NCBI RefSeq assembly: GCF_001971585.1
Contig: NZ_CP019323.1
Coordinates: 124,001 to 188,000, forward strand
Reading direction: 5' to 3'
Source: Companilactobacillus allii
GTDB taxonomy: Bacteria; Bacillota; Bacilli; Lactobacillales; Lactobacillaceae
DNA: 64,000 bases
Shown one piece after another: positions 7,755 through 17,004 of the stretch (positions are counted from its first letter, which is position 1; the number at the start of each line of letters is the position of its first letter). The position numbers were made by a program, and so were the translations under genes. The notes beneath the pieces are model-generated. The model ran no database searches and was not told where the DNA came from. It worked only from the letters and a program-made list of their open reading frames with translations.

Positions 7755-9083
7755 TTAAATTCGACCCATCACATCTGAACTGATTGAAGGGAATAGACTC
7801 ACAATTCTACCAAGTTGCTCTGAATCCAACTTCAATTCAATAATTGGTAACAGTGTATTTATAACATCATCAGCTTTGTCACTGACCTCGGTTACACCAA
7901 CTAATTTGTTATCCTTGTCATAAATGAATTTGCTCTCAGCAATTGGTTCATTATCTACTTGATAATACCAATCACCTGTTAAATCAGAATCCACAATCTT
8001 ATATCCCTTCTGAACTCCCTCTTCAACAGTTACACCAGCCTGTGCAATTCTTGGAGAAGTGAATGTGACAGTTGGAATCACTGGATAAACAATCGGTCCA
8101 GTAGTAACACCTGAGAACAATTTCATAAGATATGTTGATTCAAATACTGCTGTAGGTGTGAGCCTTGGTTGAATCTTATCAATAACATCACCAGAAGCAT
8201 AAACATTATCCACATTTGTTTGAAGGTGATCATTTACAATAATTCCATGTTTATTACATTTAACACCAATTTTTTCCAAACCAATTTTTTCAATATTAGG
8301 AATTCTACCAGTAGCATCCAAGACCCAATCTGTTTGAATCTTTTGACCATCACAAGTAACTATTATATCAGCACCAGATTCTTCCAGTGAAGTTATTTTC
8401 GCATTTTCTACAAAAGTAACTCCTCTTTTTTTAAGATCATCCACAACTTTTTGAACAAATGGTTGGTGAAATTCTCTCAAAGCCATTTCATTGTGCATAA
8501 GTACAGTAACCTTACTACCGGCAGCATTTGCAATTGTTGCAAATTCCATACCAATATAACCAGCACCCATGATAACAATATTCTTTGGTAATGACTTCAG
8601 GTTCATGAAGTTCTCACTATCATGTGCCAAATCATCTCCTGGAATATCTAATCTATTTGGTCTTAATCCTGTTGATACAACTATTTTGTCTGCAGTTACA
8701 GTAACATTTCCATCTACAACCACTGTATGTTGATCCTTAAATATTCCGTGTCCTTTAACAATATCAATACCGACACTCTTCATCAAACCACTAATCATTG
8801 GGGGAAGCTGATCTATTAAATCCTGCTTGTGTTTCAAACTCTTTTCCCAATTTATTTGAATATTTCCTTCCAATTCGTTGGAATTTTCAATTTCTCTACT
8901 TATCTTAACTGGTTGATCCAAAGTTATTTTTGCATTACAACCTTTATTGGGACAAGTTCCACCAATTAAGCCGCTCTCAACAACTGCAACTTTGCAGCCA
9001 GTTTTTGCTAGAGGAATCGCTCCATCAAATGTTCCGTGCCCTGCACCAATATATAAAACATCATAGTCATATTTGTTTGTCAT
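7755..9083 (-). CDS. Class I FAD/NAD(P) disulfide oxidoreductase with altered catalytic dyad
   Basis: A 442-residue flavoprotein of the glutathione reductase / dihydrolipoamide dehydrogenase / MerA group. The longest ORF begins 57 bp earlier, but GGAG lies 9 bases before the ATG at 9083. Visible are the FAD fold (GAGHGTFDGA, about 13-22), redox Cys44 and Cys49 in GGTCPNKGC, an NAD(P) fold (MGAGYIGMEFA, about 175) and the second FAD motif YASGDV. Where the family has a C-terminal HPTxSE catalytic His-Glu, this protein reads FPSISSD, so the usual general acid is missing. Its substrate is unknown; classic glutathione reductase activity should not be assumed. Confidence 0.8.
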   Translation of the reverse strand: MTNKYDYDVLYIGAGHGTFDGAIPLAKTGCKVAVVESGLIGGTCPNKGCNAKITLDQPVKISREIENSNELEGNIQINWEKSLKHKQDLIDQLPPMISGLMKSVGIDIVKGHGIFKDQHTVVVDGNVTVTADKIVVSTGLRPNRLDIPGDDLAHDSENFMNLKSLPKNIVIMGAGYIGMEFATIANAAGSKVTVLMHNEMALREFHQPFVQKVVDDLKKRGVTFVENAKITSLEESGADIIVTCDGQKIQTDWVLDATGRIPNIEKIGLEKIGVKCNKHGIIVNDHLQTNVDNVYASGDVIDKIQPRLTPTAVFESTYLMKLFSGVTTGPIVYPVIPTVTFTSPRIAQAGVTVEEGVQKGYKIVDSDLTGDWYYQVDNEPIAESKFIYDKDNKLVGVTEVSDKADDVINTLLPIIELKLDSEQLGRIVSLFPSISSDVMGRI

Positions 9084-9247
9084 AAATTGCATCTCCAATA
9101 AAAAATTATAAGTAACAAATAAAATGTATAATACTCCCATAATTAAAACAAAGAATTGAACTGGAAGAATTTAAGAATTACAAGCACAATTGCGATCCAA
9201 CAGCATCACACATTAACAATATCTACAATTTGTCTAAAATTTTGGAC

Positions 9248-9275
9248 AAAAAAAAAACACCCACAAAGTAGGTGT
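9248..9275 (-). terminator. Terminator after rpsI
   Basis: ACACC/GGTGT arms (9257-9261, 9271-9275) with a T10 tract on the minus strand, 22 bp after the rpsI stop. It ends the rplM-rpsI transcript. Confidence 0.75.
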
Positions 9276-9297
9276 CCAACGGTAATATCTGGATATA

Positions 9298-9690
9298 TTA
9301 ACGTTTTGAAAATTGTGAAGCTTTACGAGCTTTCTTAAGACCTGGCTTCTTACGTTCCTTCATACGAGGGTCACGTGTTAAGAATCCTGCTGCTTTAAGA
9401 GTAGGTCTAAAGTCTGGATCGACATTAAGAAGTGCTCTAGCAATACCATGTCTGATTGCTCCAGCTTGTCCTGAGAAGCCACCACCGTTAACGTTAGCAA
9501 TAACGTCATAGTTAGCAACTGTTTCAGTAATATCTAATGGTTGTTTCATATCAGCAATCAAATTGTCAAAAGGAATGTAATCTTTGACATCACGCTTGTT
9601 GATAGTAATTTTTCCGTCTCCGGGAACTAATAGAACACGGGCTGTTGAGTCTTTACGACGGCCTGTTCCAGCATATGATACTTGTGCCAA
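9298..9690 (-). CDS. rpsI: 30S ribosomal protein S9
   Basis: 130 residues, the usual S9 length. It opens with [18 protein letters not shown] and ends in the conserved basic tail [11 protein letters not shown], which reaches the P-site tRNA in the 30S head. It follows rplM by 13 bp, the standard L13-S9 pair, and is followed by a terminator. Confidence 0.98.
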   Translation of the reverse strand: MAQVSYAGTGRRKDSTARVLLVPGDGKITINKRDVKDYIPFDNLIADMKQPLDITETVANYDVIANVNGGGFSGQAGAIRHGIARALLNVDPDFRPTLKAAGFLTRDPRMKERKKPGLKKARKASQFSKR

Positions 9691-9703
9691 AATGTTTTCC
9701 TCC

Positions 9704-10147
9704 TTAAATTAGTTTGTTGATATCCAACTCTTCTGGATTTTGTGCTTGGTTCTTGTGTTCTGGACCTGCATAAACATGCAACTTCAAAATTTCTTGACGA
9801 CCAAGGCTGTTCTTAGGTAACATACCGCGGATTGAGTCTTCAACAAATGATACTGGTTTTGTTGCTCTCTTCTCGCCGGCACTAATGCTCTTTAAACCAC
9901 CTGGATGGTCTGAATGAGAATAATAAATCTTTCCCTTAGCTTTTTTACCTGTTAATTTAACTTTATCTGCATTGATGATAATAACATTATCACCTGTATC
10001 AACGTTAGGTGTGTAAGTTGGCTTGTTCTTACCTCTAAGAATTGAAGCTACAACTGATGAAAGTCTACCTAAAACGACATCTTCACCATCAATTACATAC
10101 CATTTACGTTCAACTTCACTTGCTTTTGCTAATGGTGTTGTACGCAC
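9704..10147 (-). CDS. rplM: 50S ribosomal protein L13
   Basis: 147 residues with the typical [20 protein letters not shown] and [10 protein letters not shown] stretches. L13 is an early 23S rRNA assembly protein. The start codon is GTG behind GGAGG. It heads the rplM-rpsI transcript from its own promoter, and the intervening leader resembles the known Firmicutes L13 autoregulatory leader. Confidence 0.97.
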   Translation of the reverse strand: MRTTPLAKASEVERKWYVIDGEDVVLGRLSSVVASILRGKNKPTYTPNVDTGDNVIIINADKVKLTGKKAKGKIYYSHSDHPGGLKSISAGEKRATKPVSFVEDSIRGMLPKNSLGRQEILKLHVYAGPEHKNQAQNPEELDINKLI

Positions 10148-10223
10148 TTTAAATTCCTCCAGTTTCTACGTCTGTTTGACACTCAATAAGTTTCCGGGGC
10201 TCATCGTGGGGCAAACAATACCA
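10148..10223 (-). ncRNA. Candidate L13 (rplM) mRNA leader
   Basis: About 75 nt between the promoter and rplM, much more GC-rich than nearby spacers (CCCCACGATGAGCCCCGG) and with GTTTG/CAAAC arms that can close a stem. Firmicutes have a described L13 leader that binds L13 for feedback control. Assignment rests on position and composition, not on a covariance match. Confidence 0.5.
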
Positions 10224-10229
10224 ACAACA

Positions 10230-10258
10230 ATAATACTTGGTATTGTGCAATAAGTCAA
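10230..10258 (-). promoter_or_regulatory. rplM-rpsI promoter
   Basis: TTGACT (10258-10253) and TATTAT (10235-10230) with a 17-bp spacer, overlapping the region just after truA. This makes rplM-rpsI a separate transcription unit behind the ecf-truA genes. Confidence 0.8.
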
Positions 10259-10274
10259 TAATTATCCACAGGTT

Positions 10275-11021
10275 TTATTCATAAAATACCTGTTTTAAAT
10301 ATAGTCCACTTGCGGGTGCGGTTCCACGTGCCTCTTGACGGTCCTTAACTTCAAATAATCTCAAAAAATCGTGAACATCTCGTCTGCCATTACCAATCTC
10401 CAGTAAAGTAGCAACAAGGATTCTTACCATATTATATAAGAAGCCATTTCCGGTAAACTCAAAAATCAATTCATTTTGCGATTCCACATATTGTACCGTA
10501 GCTGAGTAAATTGTGCGAATTTTATTTTCAATTACCCCACCAGATGCCGCAAAACTTGTAAAATCATGTTCACCTGTTAGATCCTGTAAAGCAACCTCAA
10601 TTTTTTTAATATCGATTGGATATTGATAATGCCCTGTGTAAAACCTTTTGAACGGATCAGTATAATATCCACAATCTACACGATATTGATATGTTTTCTT
10701 CTTAACGCCATACCTTGCATGGAAAGTATTATCCACAATTTCTGAGTTTTCCACAATTACATCTAAAGGCATCAATGAGTTAATTGCTCGTAACATATTT
10801 TCAGCCGGCATATTGCCCGGATAATCAAAATGAATAACCTGACCCTTTGCATGTACCCCTGCGTCAGTCCTACCAGACCCATATACTTCGACATGGATTC
10901 CTTTAGTCATCTTTGCCAAGGCACGTTCAATGACCCCTTGAACAGTTCTCATATCAGGTTGTCGTTGGAATCCATGAAATTTAGTACCGTCATAGGCAAT
11001 GGTTAACTTGTATCTTATCAT
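10275..11021 (-). CDS. truA: tRNA pseudouridine(38-40) synthase
   Basis: 248 residues, normal TruA length. It converts U38-U40 of the tRNA anticodon arm to pseudouridine. The N-terminal [17 protein letters not shown] and the catalytic-Asp motif [14 protein letters not shown] (about 50-63) are intact. It starts 3 bp after ecfT, in the conserved ecfA1-ecfA2-ecfT-truA-rplM-rpsI order of lactobacilli. Confidence 0.97.
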   Translation of the reverse strand: MIRYKLTIAYDGTKFHGFQRQPDMRTVQGVIERALAKMTKGIHVEVYGSGRTDAGVHAKGQVIHFDYPGNMPAENMLRAINSLMPLDVIVENSEIVDNTFHARYGVKKKTYQYRVDCGYYTDPFKRFYTGHYQYPIDIKKIEVALQDLTGEHDFTSFAASGGVIENKIRTIYSATVQYVESQNELIFEFTGNGFLYNMVRILVATLLEIGNGRRDVHDFLRLFEVKDRQEARGTAPASGLYLKQVFYE

Positions 11022-11024
11022 AAA

Positions 11025-11822
11025 TTAATAACTCCGAATCATTAATAAAATTATTGTAATGAGAATCATCACAATAGCAGCAACTGTATCTCTTTTTTCC
11101 CACTTTAAAATACGATATTTACTTCGACCCTCACCATCTTTATAACCACGTGATTCCATGGCAATTGCCAGATCATAAGCAATCGAAAAACTACTAACAA
11201 ATAAAGGAATTAGGATCGGTACAAAGGATTTAATACGCTTAATTAGTCCACCTTCACCAAAGTCAACACCACGTGCTCTTTGTGCATCCATAATTTTAGT
11301 TGTTTCATCGATCAACAAAGGCACAAAACGTAATGCAATCGACAACATTAAAGCTACTTGTGTTACTGGAAATTTAATAGCTTTCAGTGGTTTCAAAATG
11401 CTCTCGATTGAATCGGAAATCTCAATTGGAGTTGTGGTTAATGTTAATAACGTTGAAACAAATATGATCAAAACAAAACGGACAAAAATATATGCGGATA
11501 TTATCATACCTTCCTTAGAAAGAGTCAATATTCCAAAACTCCATAAAGGATCATTGCTAGGTGTAAAAAACATTTGCAATAATACAGTAAATAATATCAA
11601 CCAAAACATCGGTCGTAATCCTTTTAGAAAGAATCCCAAATTAATTTTAGATAAATACACAGCAAACAAAACAAACAAAAGCAAAAATCCATAAGATAGT
11701 ACATTGTTTGCCAAAAATACAATTCCAATAAAATAGAATGTAATTAAAAATTTTCCACGAGGATCAAGTTTATATATCAACGAGTCTCCCGGTAAATATC
11801 TCCCAAGAATTAATTTATTCAT
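11025..11822 (-). CDS. ecfT: ECF transporter transmembrane subunit EcfT
   Basis: 265 residues with membrane helices through the first 130 and at the C-terminus. The coupling helices carry the AxxARG motif (MDAQRARGVDFGE, about 180) and SRGY (MESRGYKDGE) that dock on the two ATPases. EcfT with EcfA1/A2 energises interchangeable vitamin-binding S components encoded elsewhere. Confidence 0.95.
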   Translation of the reverse strand: MNKLILGRYLPGDSLIYKLDPRGKFLITFYFIGIVFLANNVLSYGFLLLFVLFAVYLSKINLGFFLKGLRPMFWLILFTVLLQMFFTPSNDPLWSFGILTLSKEGMIISAYIFVRFVLIIFVSTLLTLTTTPIEISDSIESILKPLKAIKFPVTQVALMLSIALRFVPLLIDETTKIMDAQRARGVDFGEGGLIKRIKSFVPILIPLFVSSFSIAYDLAIAMESRGYKDGEGRSKYRILKWEKRDTVAAIVMILITIILLMIRSY

Positions 11823-11826
11823 TTAG

Positions 11827-12678
11827 TCACCCATTAATTTGTCGTTTTATTTCAGTAGATAACTCATTTAGAGTTATCGGTAATTTGTCAAAATGAAATT
11901 GTCCTTGCGCTAATTTTTGTGCAAAACTAGCACTCTGAGGTAATGTCAAAATATCGTCTGTTAATAACTTTTGATTATTAAATATTTCAGATGGTGTTCC
12001 CTCACTGATTTTTCTACCATCATGCATAACAATAACATTATCTGCGTAATCTGCTACATCATCCATATTGTGAGTTATCAATATAATAGTTTTACCTTGT
12101 TTTTGTAGATCCTTAAATAACTTCATTATTTCTTTTCGTCCAACTGGATCCAATCCAGCAGTGGGCTCATCTAAAATAATCGTTTCAGGATTACTTGCCA
12201 GCACCCCAGCAATTGCTACACGTCGCATTTGTCCACCAGATAGATCAAATGGAGATTGACTTAAGTATTTCTTATCCAAACCAACAAGTTCAATCATATC
12301 ATGTGCAGCAACTTTTGCATCGGATTCTGACACTCCAAAATTCATCGGACCAAACATCACATCTTTTTCAACAGTATCCTCAAAGAGTTGGCTCTCTGGA
12401 AACTGGAATACCATGCCAACGTTCTTACGAAGTGATTTAAGATTCTTATTATTTGTTTTTGAATCAATAATCCTATCTCCAACAACGACAGAACCACTTG
12501 TTGGCTTCAATAGTGCATTAATATGGCGAACTAACGTGGATTTACCACTACCAGTTTTACCAATGATCGCAGTAAAATCATTATTTTTTATATCCACAGA
12601 AACATTGTCCAATCCCAGTGATGCTGATGGATTATTTGCTTCATATGCGTGTGTTACATTTTTGAAGATAATTTCCAT
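11827..12678 (-). CDS. ecfA2: ECF transporter ATPase EcfA2
   Basis: 283 residues with Walker A GKTGSGKS (about 39-46), Q-loop VFQFPESQLFE, signature LSGGQMRR, Walker B IILDEPTAGLDP and switch His (ITHNMDD). The FQFPESQLF and LSGGQMRRVAIAG wording is typical of EcfA2. It starts 25 bp inside the end of ecfA1, indicating translational coupling, and pairs with EcfA1 on EcfT. Confidence 0.95.
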   Translation of the reverse strand: MEIIFKNVTHAYEANNPSASLGLDNVSVDIKNNDFTAIIGKTGSGKSTLVRHINALLKPTSGSVVVGDRIIDSKTNNKNLKSLRKNVGMVFQFPESQLFEDTVEKDVMFGPMNFGVSESDAKVAAHDMIELVGLDKKYLSQSPFDLSGGQMRRVAIAGVLASNPETIILDEPTAGLDPVGRKEIMKLFKDLQKQGKTIILITHNMDDVADYADNVIVMHDGRKISEGTPSEIFNNQKLLTDDILTLPQSASFAQKLAQGQFHFDKLPITLNELSTEIKRQING

Positions 12679-13487
12679 ATACTATTCACCAATTCCTCTT
12701 CATTTAGAAAGCCCTCAGGCAATTTAAAGTCAGTTCTTAATGATTGTGCCAGCTTACTAGAAAAAGGCTCCTCCAGCCCAAATTTGGTTAATTCAGAGCC
12801 AAGATCGTATATTACCTCGGGTAAACCGTCCTTCACAACTTTTCCATCATCAATTATAACAATTCGTTCTGATAATTGAGTCTCTTCTATATCATGAGTT
12901 ATGGAAATAATAGTCATATCTTGTTCATCTCTTAGTCGTTTAACTAGATCTAATACAGTTTTTCTGCCTTTAGGATCAAGCATACTAGTTGATTCATCCA
13001 TAATAATAATTTGAGGCTTAGTTGCCAGCACACCGGCAATTGCCACACGTTGTTTTTGACCACCGGATAACGATTGAGGATCACGCGTTTTATAGGGTAA
13101 CATATCAACCATATCAAGTGCATGATTAACCTCTTCAACCATTTCTGGTCTAGGTACTCCTTGATTCTCAAGTCCAAAAGCTACATCGTCTTCAACTGTG
13201 GCTCCAACAAATTGATGATCAGGATTTTGAAATATTATTCCAATTTTTTTACGAGCTTCCCAAATATTATCTTCATTAATAATTTGACCATCAATTTCAA
13301 TAGTTCCAGAATCCGCTTCTATCAAACCGTCGATTAATTTTGTTAATGTCGATTTACCACTACCATTTTTCCCGACAATTGATAACCATTCATTAGATTT
13401 AACATCCAGTGATAGATGATCAATTGCTGGAGAGCCTGATTCAGGGTATGTATACGTTATGTCTCTAATTGAAATAATGTTATCCAT
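12654..13487 (-). CDS. ecfA1: ECF transporter ATPase EcfA1
   Basis: 277 residues from the ATG at 13487, which has AAGGAG 6 bases upstream; the longer reading frame to 13628 runs through a structured intergenic RNA and is not supported. Walker A GKNGSGKS, Q-loop FQNPDHQFVGA, signature LSGGQKQR and Walker B IIMDESTSMLDP are present. Walker B has DES rather than DEP, as commonly seen in EcfA1. It is the first gene of the ECF module. Confidence 0.93.
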   Translation of the reverse strand: MDNIISIRDITYTYPESGSPAIDHLSLDVKSNEWLSIVGKNGSGKSTLTKLIDGLIEADSGTIEIDGQIINEDNIWEARKKIGIIFQNPDHQFVGATVEDDVAFGLENQGVPRPEMVEEVNHALDMVDMLPYKTRDPQSLSGGQKQRVAIAGVLATKPQIIIMDESTSMLDPKGRKTVLDLVKRLRDEQDMTIISITHDIEETQLSERIVIIDDGKVVKDGLPEVIYDLGSELTKFGLEEPFSSKLAQSLRTDFKLPEGFLNEEELVNSIWKLSSKM

Positions 13488-13501
13488 AATATCTCCTTGA
13501 A

Positions 13502-13523
13502 ATGTACTAAGTACATCATAGCA
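13502..13523 (-). promoter_or_regulatory. Extended -10 promoter and palindrome before ecfA1
   Basis: On the minus strand, TGCTATGAT (13523-13515) fits an extended -10 with T-rich DNA upstream. The predicted start point falls in a perfect ATGTAC/GTACAT palindrome (13502-13516) just before the ribosome site. It suggests the ECF module has its own promoter after the ribosomal terminator. Confidence 0.45.
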
Positions 13524-13536
13524 AAAAAAATTGAGT

Positions 13537-13644
13537 AAAAAAAAATCATTCGATAAATTAGTGTTTCGTTTTACCGAAATCTCAGAGATAGACTTGGCTA
13601 TTTGCATAACCATCATCTTAACACTCACTAATTTATCAGAATGA
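13537..13644 (-). terminator. Branched RNA terminator after rplQ
   Basis: Outer arms 13626-13644 and 13546-13563 pair over 18 bp with one bulged base, followed by T9 (13545-13537). The enclosed 62 nt can fold into further stem-loops: TGGTTAT/ATAGCCA with a 4-nt loop (13595-13612), a small ATCT/AGAT stem (13579-13589) and TTTCG/CGAAA (13564-13579). A separate 8-bp hairpin (13650-13670) begins at the rplQ stop. It is an unusually elaborate end for the ribosomal operon; I do not recognise a described RNA family. Confidence 0.65.
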
Positions 13645-13665
13645 CTGATTTTAATAAACTTATTA

Positions 13666-14046
13666 TTAAACTAATTCAATAATAACCATTGGAGCTGCGT
13701 CGCCACGGCGAGGAACAGTCTTCAAGATGCGTGTGTATCCACCATTACGTTCTTTGTAACGAGGTGCAATATCACTAAACAACTTTTGAAGTGCTGATTG
13801 AACAACAACTGCATCGTCTTCTTCAGAAATGTTAGCAACTTCGTTTCTAACATATGAAGCAGCTTGACGGCGAGCATGAAGATCTCCGCGCTTACCAAGG
13901 GTAATCATCTTTTCAGTTGTACGGCTGATTTCCTTAGCACGAGTTTCAGTTGTAACAATACGTTCATTAATAATTAAATCAGTAGTTAAATCACGTAACA
14001 TTGCTTTTCTTTGAGAACTTGTACGTCCTAATTTACGGTAGCCCAT
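13666..14046 (-). CDS. rplQ: 50S ribosomal protein L17
   Basis: 126 residues opening [20 protein letters not shown], the typical L17 N-terminus, with the internal [19 protein letters not shown]17 lies near the exit tunnel of the 50S subunit. It is the last gene of the long ribosomal transcript, 30 bp after rpoA. Confidence 0.98.
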   Translation of the reverse strand: MGYRKLGRTSSQRKAMLRDLTTDLIINERIVTTETRAKEISRTTEKMITLGKRGDLHARRQAASYVRNEVANISEEDDAVVVQSALQKLFSDIAPRYKERNGGYTRILKTVPRRGDAAPMVIIELV

Positions 14047-14076
14047 GTCTATACCTCCTGTTTGAATTTCAGACTA

Positions 14077-15015
14077 TTAGTCTTCTTGTCTCAATGACAA
14101 TCCAAGATCAGCTAGCTTTTCTTTAACTTCAACTAATGATTTACGTCCAAGATTACGAACTCTCATCATATCAGCTTCAGATTTTTCATTAAGCTCTTGC
14201 ACAGTATTAATACCGGCACGCTTTAAACAATTGTATGAACGAACTGATAAGTCCAATTCCTCAATTGTCATTTCAAGCTTCTTCTCTTTTTGTGTTTCTT
14301 CTTTTTCGATCATCATATCGGCGCTCTTAGCTTCTTCTGTAAGATTAACAAAACTCTTTAAGTGCTCTGTTAAAATCTTGGCAGACAAACTAATAGCTTC
14401 TCGTGGTCCAATTGAACCATTCGTCCAAATATCTATTGTTAATTTGTCGAAGTCGTTTCTCTTACCCACACGAGTGTTTTCAACTTGATAGTTAACTTTA
14501 TCTACTGGTGTAAAAATAGAGTCAACTGGTAAAACACCGATAGGTGTTTCATCTGTTTTATTTTGTTCTGCAGGAGTATATCCACGACCATTTTTAATTG
14601 TCATTTGCATGTGGAAGTGTCCACCCTCAGCAACAGTACAAATAAATTGTTCTGGATCGAGGATTTCCAAATCATCATCAGCTTTTATATCTTTGGCTGT
14701 AACAGTAGCGGGACCGACAATGTCGATTTCAGCTTTTAAGCTGTCTTCAGCATAAGATTTAAGGTTTAAGTCTTTAACATTAAGCACAATTTGTGTAACA
14801 TCTTCGACTACACCATCAATAGCTGAGAATTCATGCAATACACCATCTATTTGAATATCAGATACCGCTGTTCCAGGTAATGATGCCAATAGAACTCTAC
14901 GTAAAGAGTTTCCTAAGGTTGTACCATAGCCTCTTTCCAACGGTTCGATAATATACTTGCCGTAATCATTGCTTTCTTCAACTGCAGTGATAGTTGGCTT
15001 TTCAAATTCGATCAT
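14077..15015 (-). CDS. rpoA: RNA polymerase alpha subunit
   Basis: 312 residues. The N-terminal assembly domain (1 to about 228) has [20 protein letters not shown]. After an acidic/basic linker (EEETQKEKK) the C-terminal domain (about 245-312) carries the DNA/activator-binding helices [17 protein letters not shown] and [15 protein letters not shown]. It nucleates assembly of core polymerase. rpsK precedes it by 63 bp. Confidence 0.98.
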   Translation of the reverse strand: MIEFEKPTITAVEESNDYGKYIIEPLERGYGTTLGNSLRRVLLASLPGTAVSDIQIDGVLHEFSAIDGVVEDVTQIVLNVKDLNLKSYAEDSLKAEIDIVGPATVTAKDIKADDDLEILDPEQFICTVAEGGHFHMQMTIKNGRGYTPAEQNKTDETPIGVLPVDSIFTPVDKVNYQVENTRVGKRNDFDKLTIDIWTNGSIGPREAISLSAKILTEHLKSFVNLTEEAKSADMMIEKEETQKEKKLEMTIEELDLSVRSYNCLKRAGINTVQELNEKSEADMMRVRNLGRKSLVEVKEKLADLGLSLRQED

Positions 15016-15078
15016 TCGGTTAGTTCCCCTTTCAAAACGAAATGTGTGTAGCTTAGTTCATATGGGTATAAAACCATT

Positions 15079-15465
15079 CTATACACGACGACGCTTTGGA
15101 GGACGTGAACCATTATGAGGAACTGGAGTAACGTCACGAATTGCTGTAATTTCCAAACCAGTAGCTTGTAATGAACGAATTGCAGCTTCACGACCTGAAC
15201 CAGGACCCTTAACAGCTACTTCAACAGTTTTCATACCATGTTCCATTGATTCTTTTGCAGCAGCTTCACCAGCCATTTGTGCAGCAAATGGTGTTGATTT
15301 ACGACTACCCTTGAATCCTAGTGCACCAGCTGATGACCATGAAACGGCATTACCGTTGACATCAGTAATCATAACTAGTGTATTGTTGAATGTGGAGTGG
15401 ATATGTGCAACACCAGATTCAATATGCTTCTTAGTACGGCGCTTACGACCTTTACTTTGTGCCAT
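15079..15465 (-). CDS. rpsK: 30S ribosomal protein S11
   Basis: 128 residues with the conserved [18 protein letters not shown] and the C-terminal [19 protein letters not shown]11 forms part of the 30S platform near the mRNA exit. It is 22 bp after rpsM. Confidence 0.98.
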   Translation of the reverse strand: MAQSKGRKRRTKKHIESGVAHIHSTFNNTLVMITDVNGNAVSWSSAGALGFKGSRKSTPFAAQMAGEAAAKESMEHGMKTVEVAVKGPGSGREAAIRSLQATGLEITAIRDVTPVPHNGSRPPKRRRV

Positions 15466-15487
15466 GAATTAACCTCCTATCTGTTAA

Positions 15488-15853
15488 TTACTTCTTCTTA
15501 CCCGCGATAGATACTTTCTTACCCTTACGAGTTCTTGCATTGTTCTTTGTGTTTTGTCCTCTAACTGGCAAACCACGACGATGTCTCATACCACGGTATG
15601 AACCAATTTCTTGTAGTCTCTTAATGTCCATGCTTACTGAACGACGTAAGTCACCTTCGACACGAATGTTGTCAACTTCTCCACGAATCTTTTCTTCTTG
15701 ATCAGGAGTTAAGTCTCTTGTTCGAATGTCTTCTGACACGCCGGCATCTTTAAGCACTTTTTGGGCTGTTGTATTACCAATACCAAAAATGTATGTTAAG
15801 GCAATAACGATTCTCTTATCACGAGGTAAATCTACACCTGCTATACGAGCCAT
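15488..15853 (-). CDS. rpsM: 30S ribosomal protein S13
   Basis: 121 residues from ATG at 15853. A GTG nine bases earlier lies inside the GGAGGTG ribosome site and cannot be the start. [15 protein letters not shown] and the basic tail [18 protein letters not shown] are typical. S13 bridges the subunits in the 30S head. Confidence 0.97.
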   Translation of the reverse strand: MARIAGVDLPRDKRIVIALTYIFGIGNTTAQKVLKDAGVSEDIRTRDLTPDQEEKIRGEVDNIRVEGDLRRSVSMDIKRLQEIGSYRGMRHRRGLPVRGQNTKNNARTRKGKKVSIAGKKK

Positions 15854-15876
15854 TAATTGCACCTCCTATATTTTTA

Positions 15877-15993
15877 TTATCCTTGTCTTTGTTTGTGCTT
15901 TGGATCTGCAGAGCAAATAACCATAACGCGACCGCGTCTTTTAATTACTTTACAGTGTTCGCACATAGGTTTAACGGATGGTCTTACTTTCAT
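15877..15993 (-). CDS. rpmJ: 50S ribosomal protein L36
   Basis: A 38-residue protein: [18 protein letters not shown], then [20 protein letters not shown]. The zinc ligands Cys11, Cys14, Cys27 and His33 are all present (C+ paralogue). GGAGG lies 9 bases before the ATG. It sits between infA and rpsM as in other Bacilli. Confidence 0.98.
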   Translation of the reverse strand: MKVRPSVKPMCEHCKVIKRRGRVMVICSADPKHKQRQG

Positions 15994-16022
15994 GTTGGAA
16001 CCTCCATTCCATTAAAATCATA

Positions 16023-16241
16023 TTATCTATATCTATATGTAATTCTTCCCTTGGTTAAATCATAAGGGGATAATTCCACGGTAACTTTATCACCGGGTAA
16101 AATTCTAATGTAGTGCATACGGATTTTACCTGAGACATGAGCCAACACAGTTGCCCCATTTTCAAGCTTTACCTTAAACATCGCATTAGGCAATGTTTCT
16201 GAAATTGTACCTTCTACTTCAATGACATCTTCTTTTGCCAA
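16023..16241 (-). CDS. infA: Translation initiation factor IF-1
   Basis: 72 residues, a single S1-like OB fold: [18 protein letters not shown], then [22 protein letters not shown]-1 occupies the 30S A site during initiation. It has its own strong promoter in the 95-bp gap after adk. Confidence 0.98.
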   Translation of the reverse strand: MAKEDVIEVEGTISETLPNAMFKVKLENGATVLAHVSGKIRMHYIRILPGDKVTVELSPYDLTKGRITYRYR

Positions 16242-16283
16242 AGATATTAACCTCCATCGGGATGAAATTCATTTGCATATACC

Positions 16284-16317
16284 GCAAGATTATACAATAA
16301 TCTCGCAATCATGTAAA
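16284..16317 (-). promoter_or_regulatory. infA promoter overlapped by an inverted repeat
   Basis: Minus strand TTTACA (16317-16312) and TATAAT (16294-16289) are 17 bp apart. A near-perfect inverted repeat, 10-bp arms with one mismatch and a 3-bp centre (16284-16306), covers the -10 box and half the spacer. It could be an operator; no regulator is apparent nearby. Confidence 0.8.
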
Positions 16318-16336
16318 CAAATAAAAGTAAAAAGTC

Positions 16337-16990
16337 TTACAGACTTTGTAAAACTTTCTTTACTTCTTTATAAACTTCATCTATTTCTTGTTCACCATTG
16401 ACTTTATGTAACAAGTTTAACTTGTCATAAAAATCTATTAATGGTGTATTCATTTCAATATTAACTTTTAATCTGTTCTTAACTGTTTCTGGCTTGTCAT
16501 CCTCACGCTGGAAGAAGTCATGTCCGCCACAGACGTCACATGTTCCTTCAACCTTTGTTGGATTGTAAATTTTATGATAAGTTGCTCCACATTTTGAACA
16601 AATATATCTTCCAGATAAACGATCAACTAATGCTTCAGGCTTTACGTCTATATAGATGACAGCATCTATAGGTTTGCTTACATTCTTTGCAATTGTCTGT
16701 AAAGCATTTGCCTGTTCAAGAGTTCTCGGAAATCCATCAAGCATATATCCGTTCTTTTGAACATCATCTTTAGCTAAACGTTCTTCAACGATAGCTTCAG
16801 TGACGTCGTCAGGAACCAACGCACCTTTATCCATAAAACTCTTGGCTTTAAGACCAACTTCAGTTTTATCGGACATGGCTTGTCTGAACATATCTCCAGT
16901 AGAAATATGTTCAACTTTAAAATCTTCAACAATCTTTTCAGCTTGAGTACCCTTACCAGCACCAGGTAACCCCATCAATACAATATTCAT
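16337..16990 (-). CDS. adk: Adenylate kinase
   Basis: 217 residues from the ATG at 16990; the upstream in-frame GTG is within the ribosome-site spacing. It interconverts ATP + AMP with 2 ADP. P-loop [10 protein letters not shown] (7-16), AMP-site STGDMFR, and a zinc-type LID with CSKC and CDVC (about residues 130-153). The Gram-positive order secY-adk-infA is kept, but map (methionine aminopeptidase) is absent from this slot. Confidence 0.97.
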   Translation of the reverse strand: MNIVLMGLPGAGKGTQAEKIVEDFKVEHISTGDMFRQAMSDKTEVGLKAKSFMDKGALVPDDVTEAIVEERLAKDDVQKNGYMLDGFPRTLEQANALQTIAKNVSKPIDAVIYIDVKPEALVDRLSGRYICSKCGATYHKIYNPTKVEGTCDVCGGHDFFQREDDKPETVKNRLKVNIEMNTPLIDFYDKLNLLHKVNGEQEIDEVYKEVKKVLQSL

Positions 16991-17004
16991 TGTCACATCT
17001 CCAA

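Noticed and set aside
13488-13628. A 47-residue N-terminal extension of EcfA1.
   Set aside because: It crosses the branched terminator and a promoter-like -10; the ATG at 13487 has a strong ribosome site and gives the normal family length.
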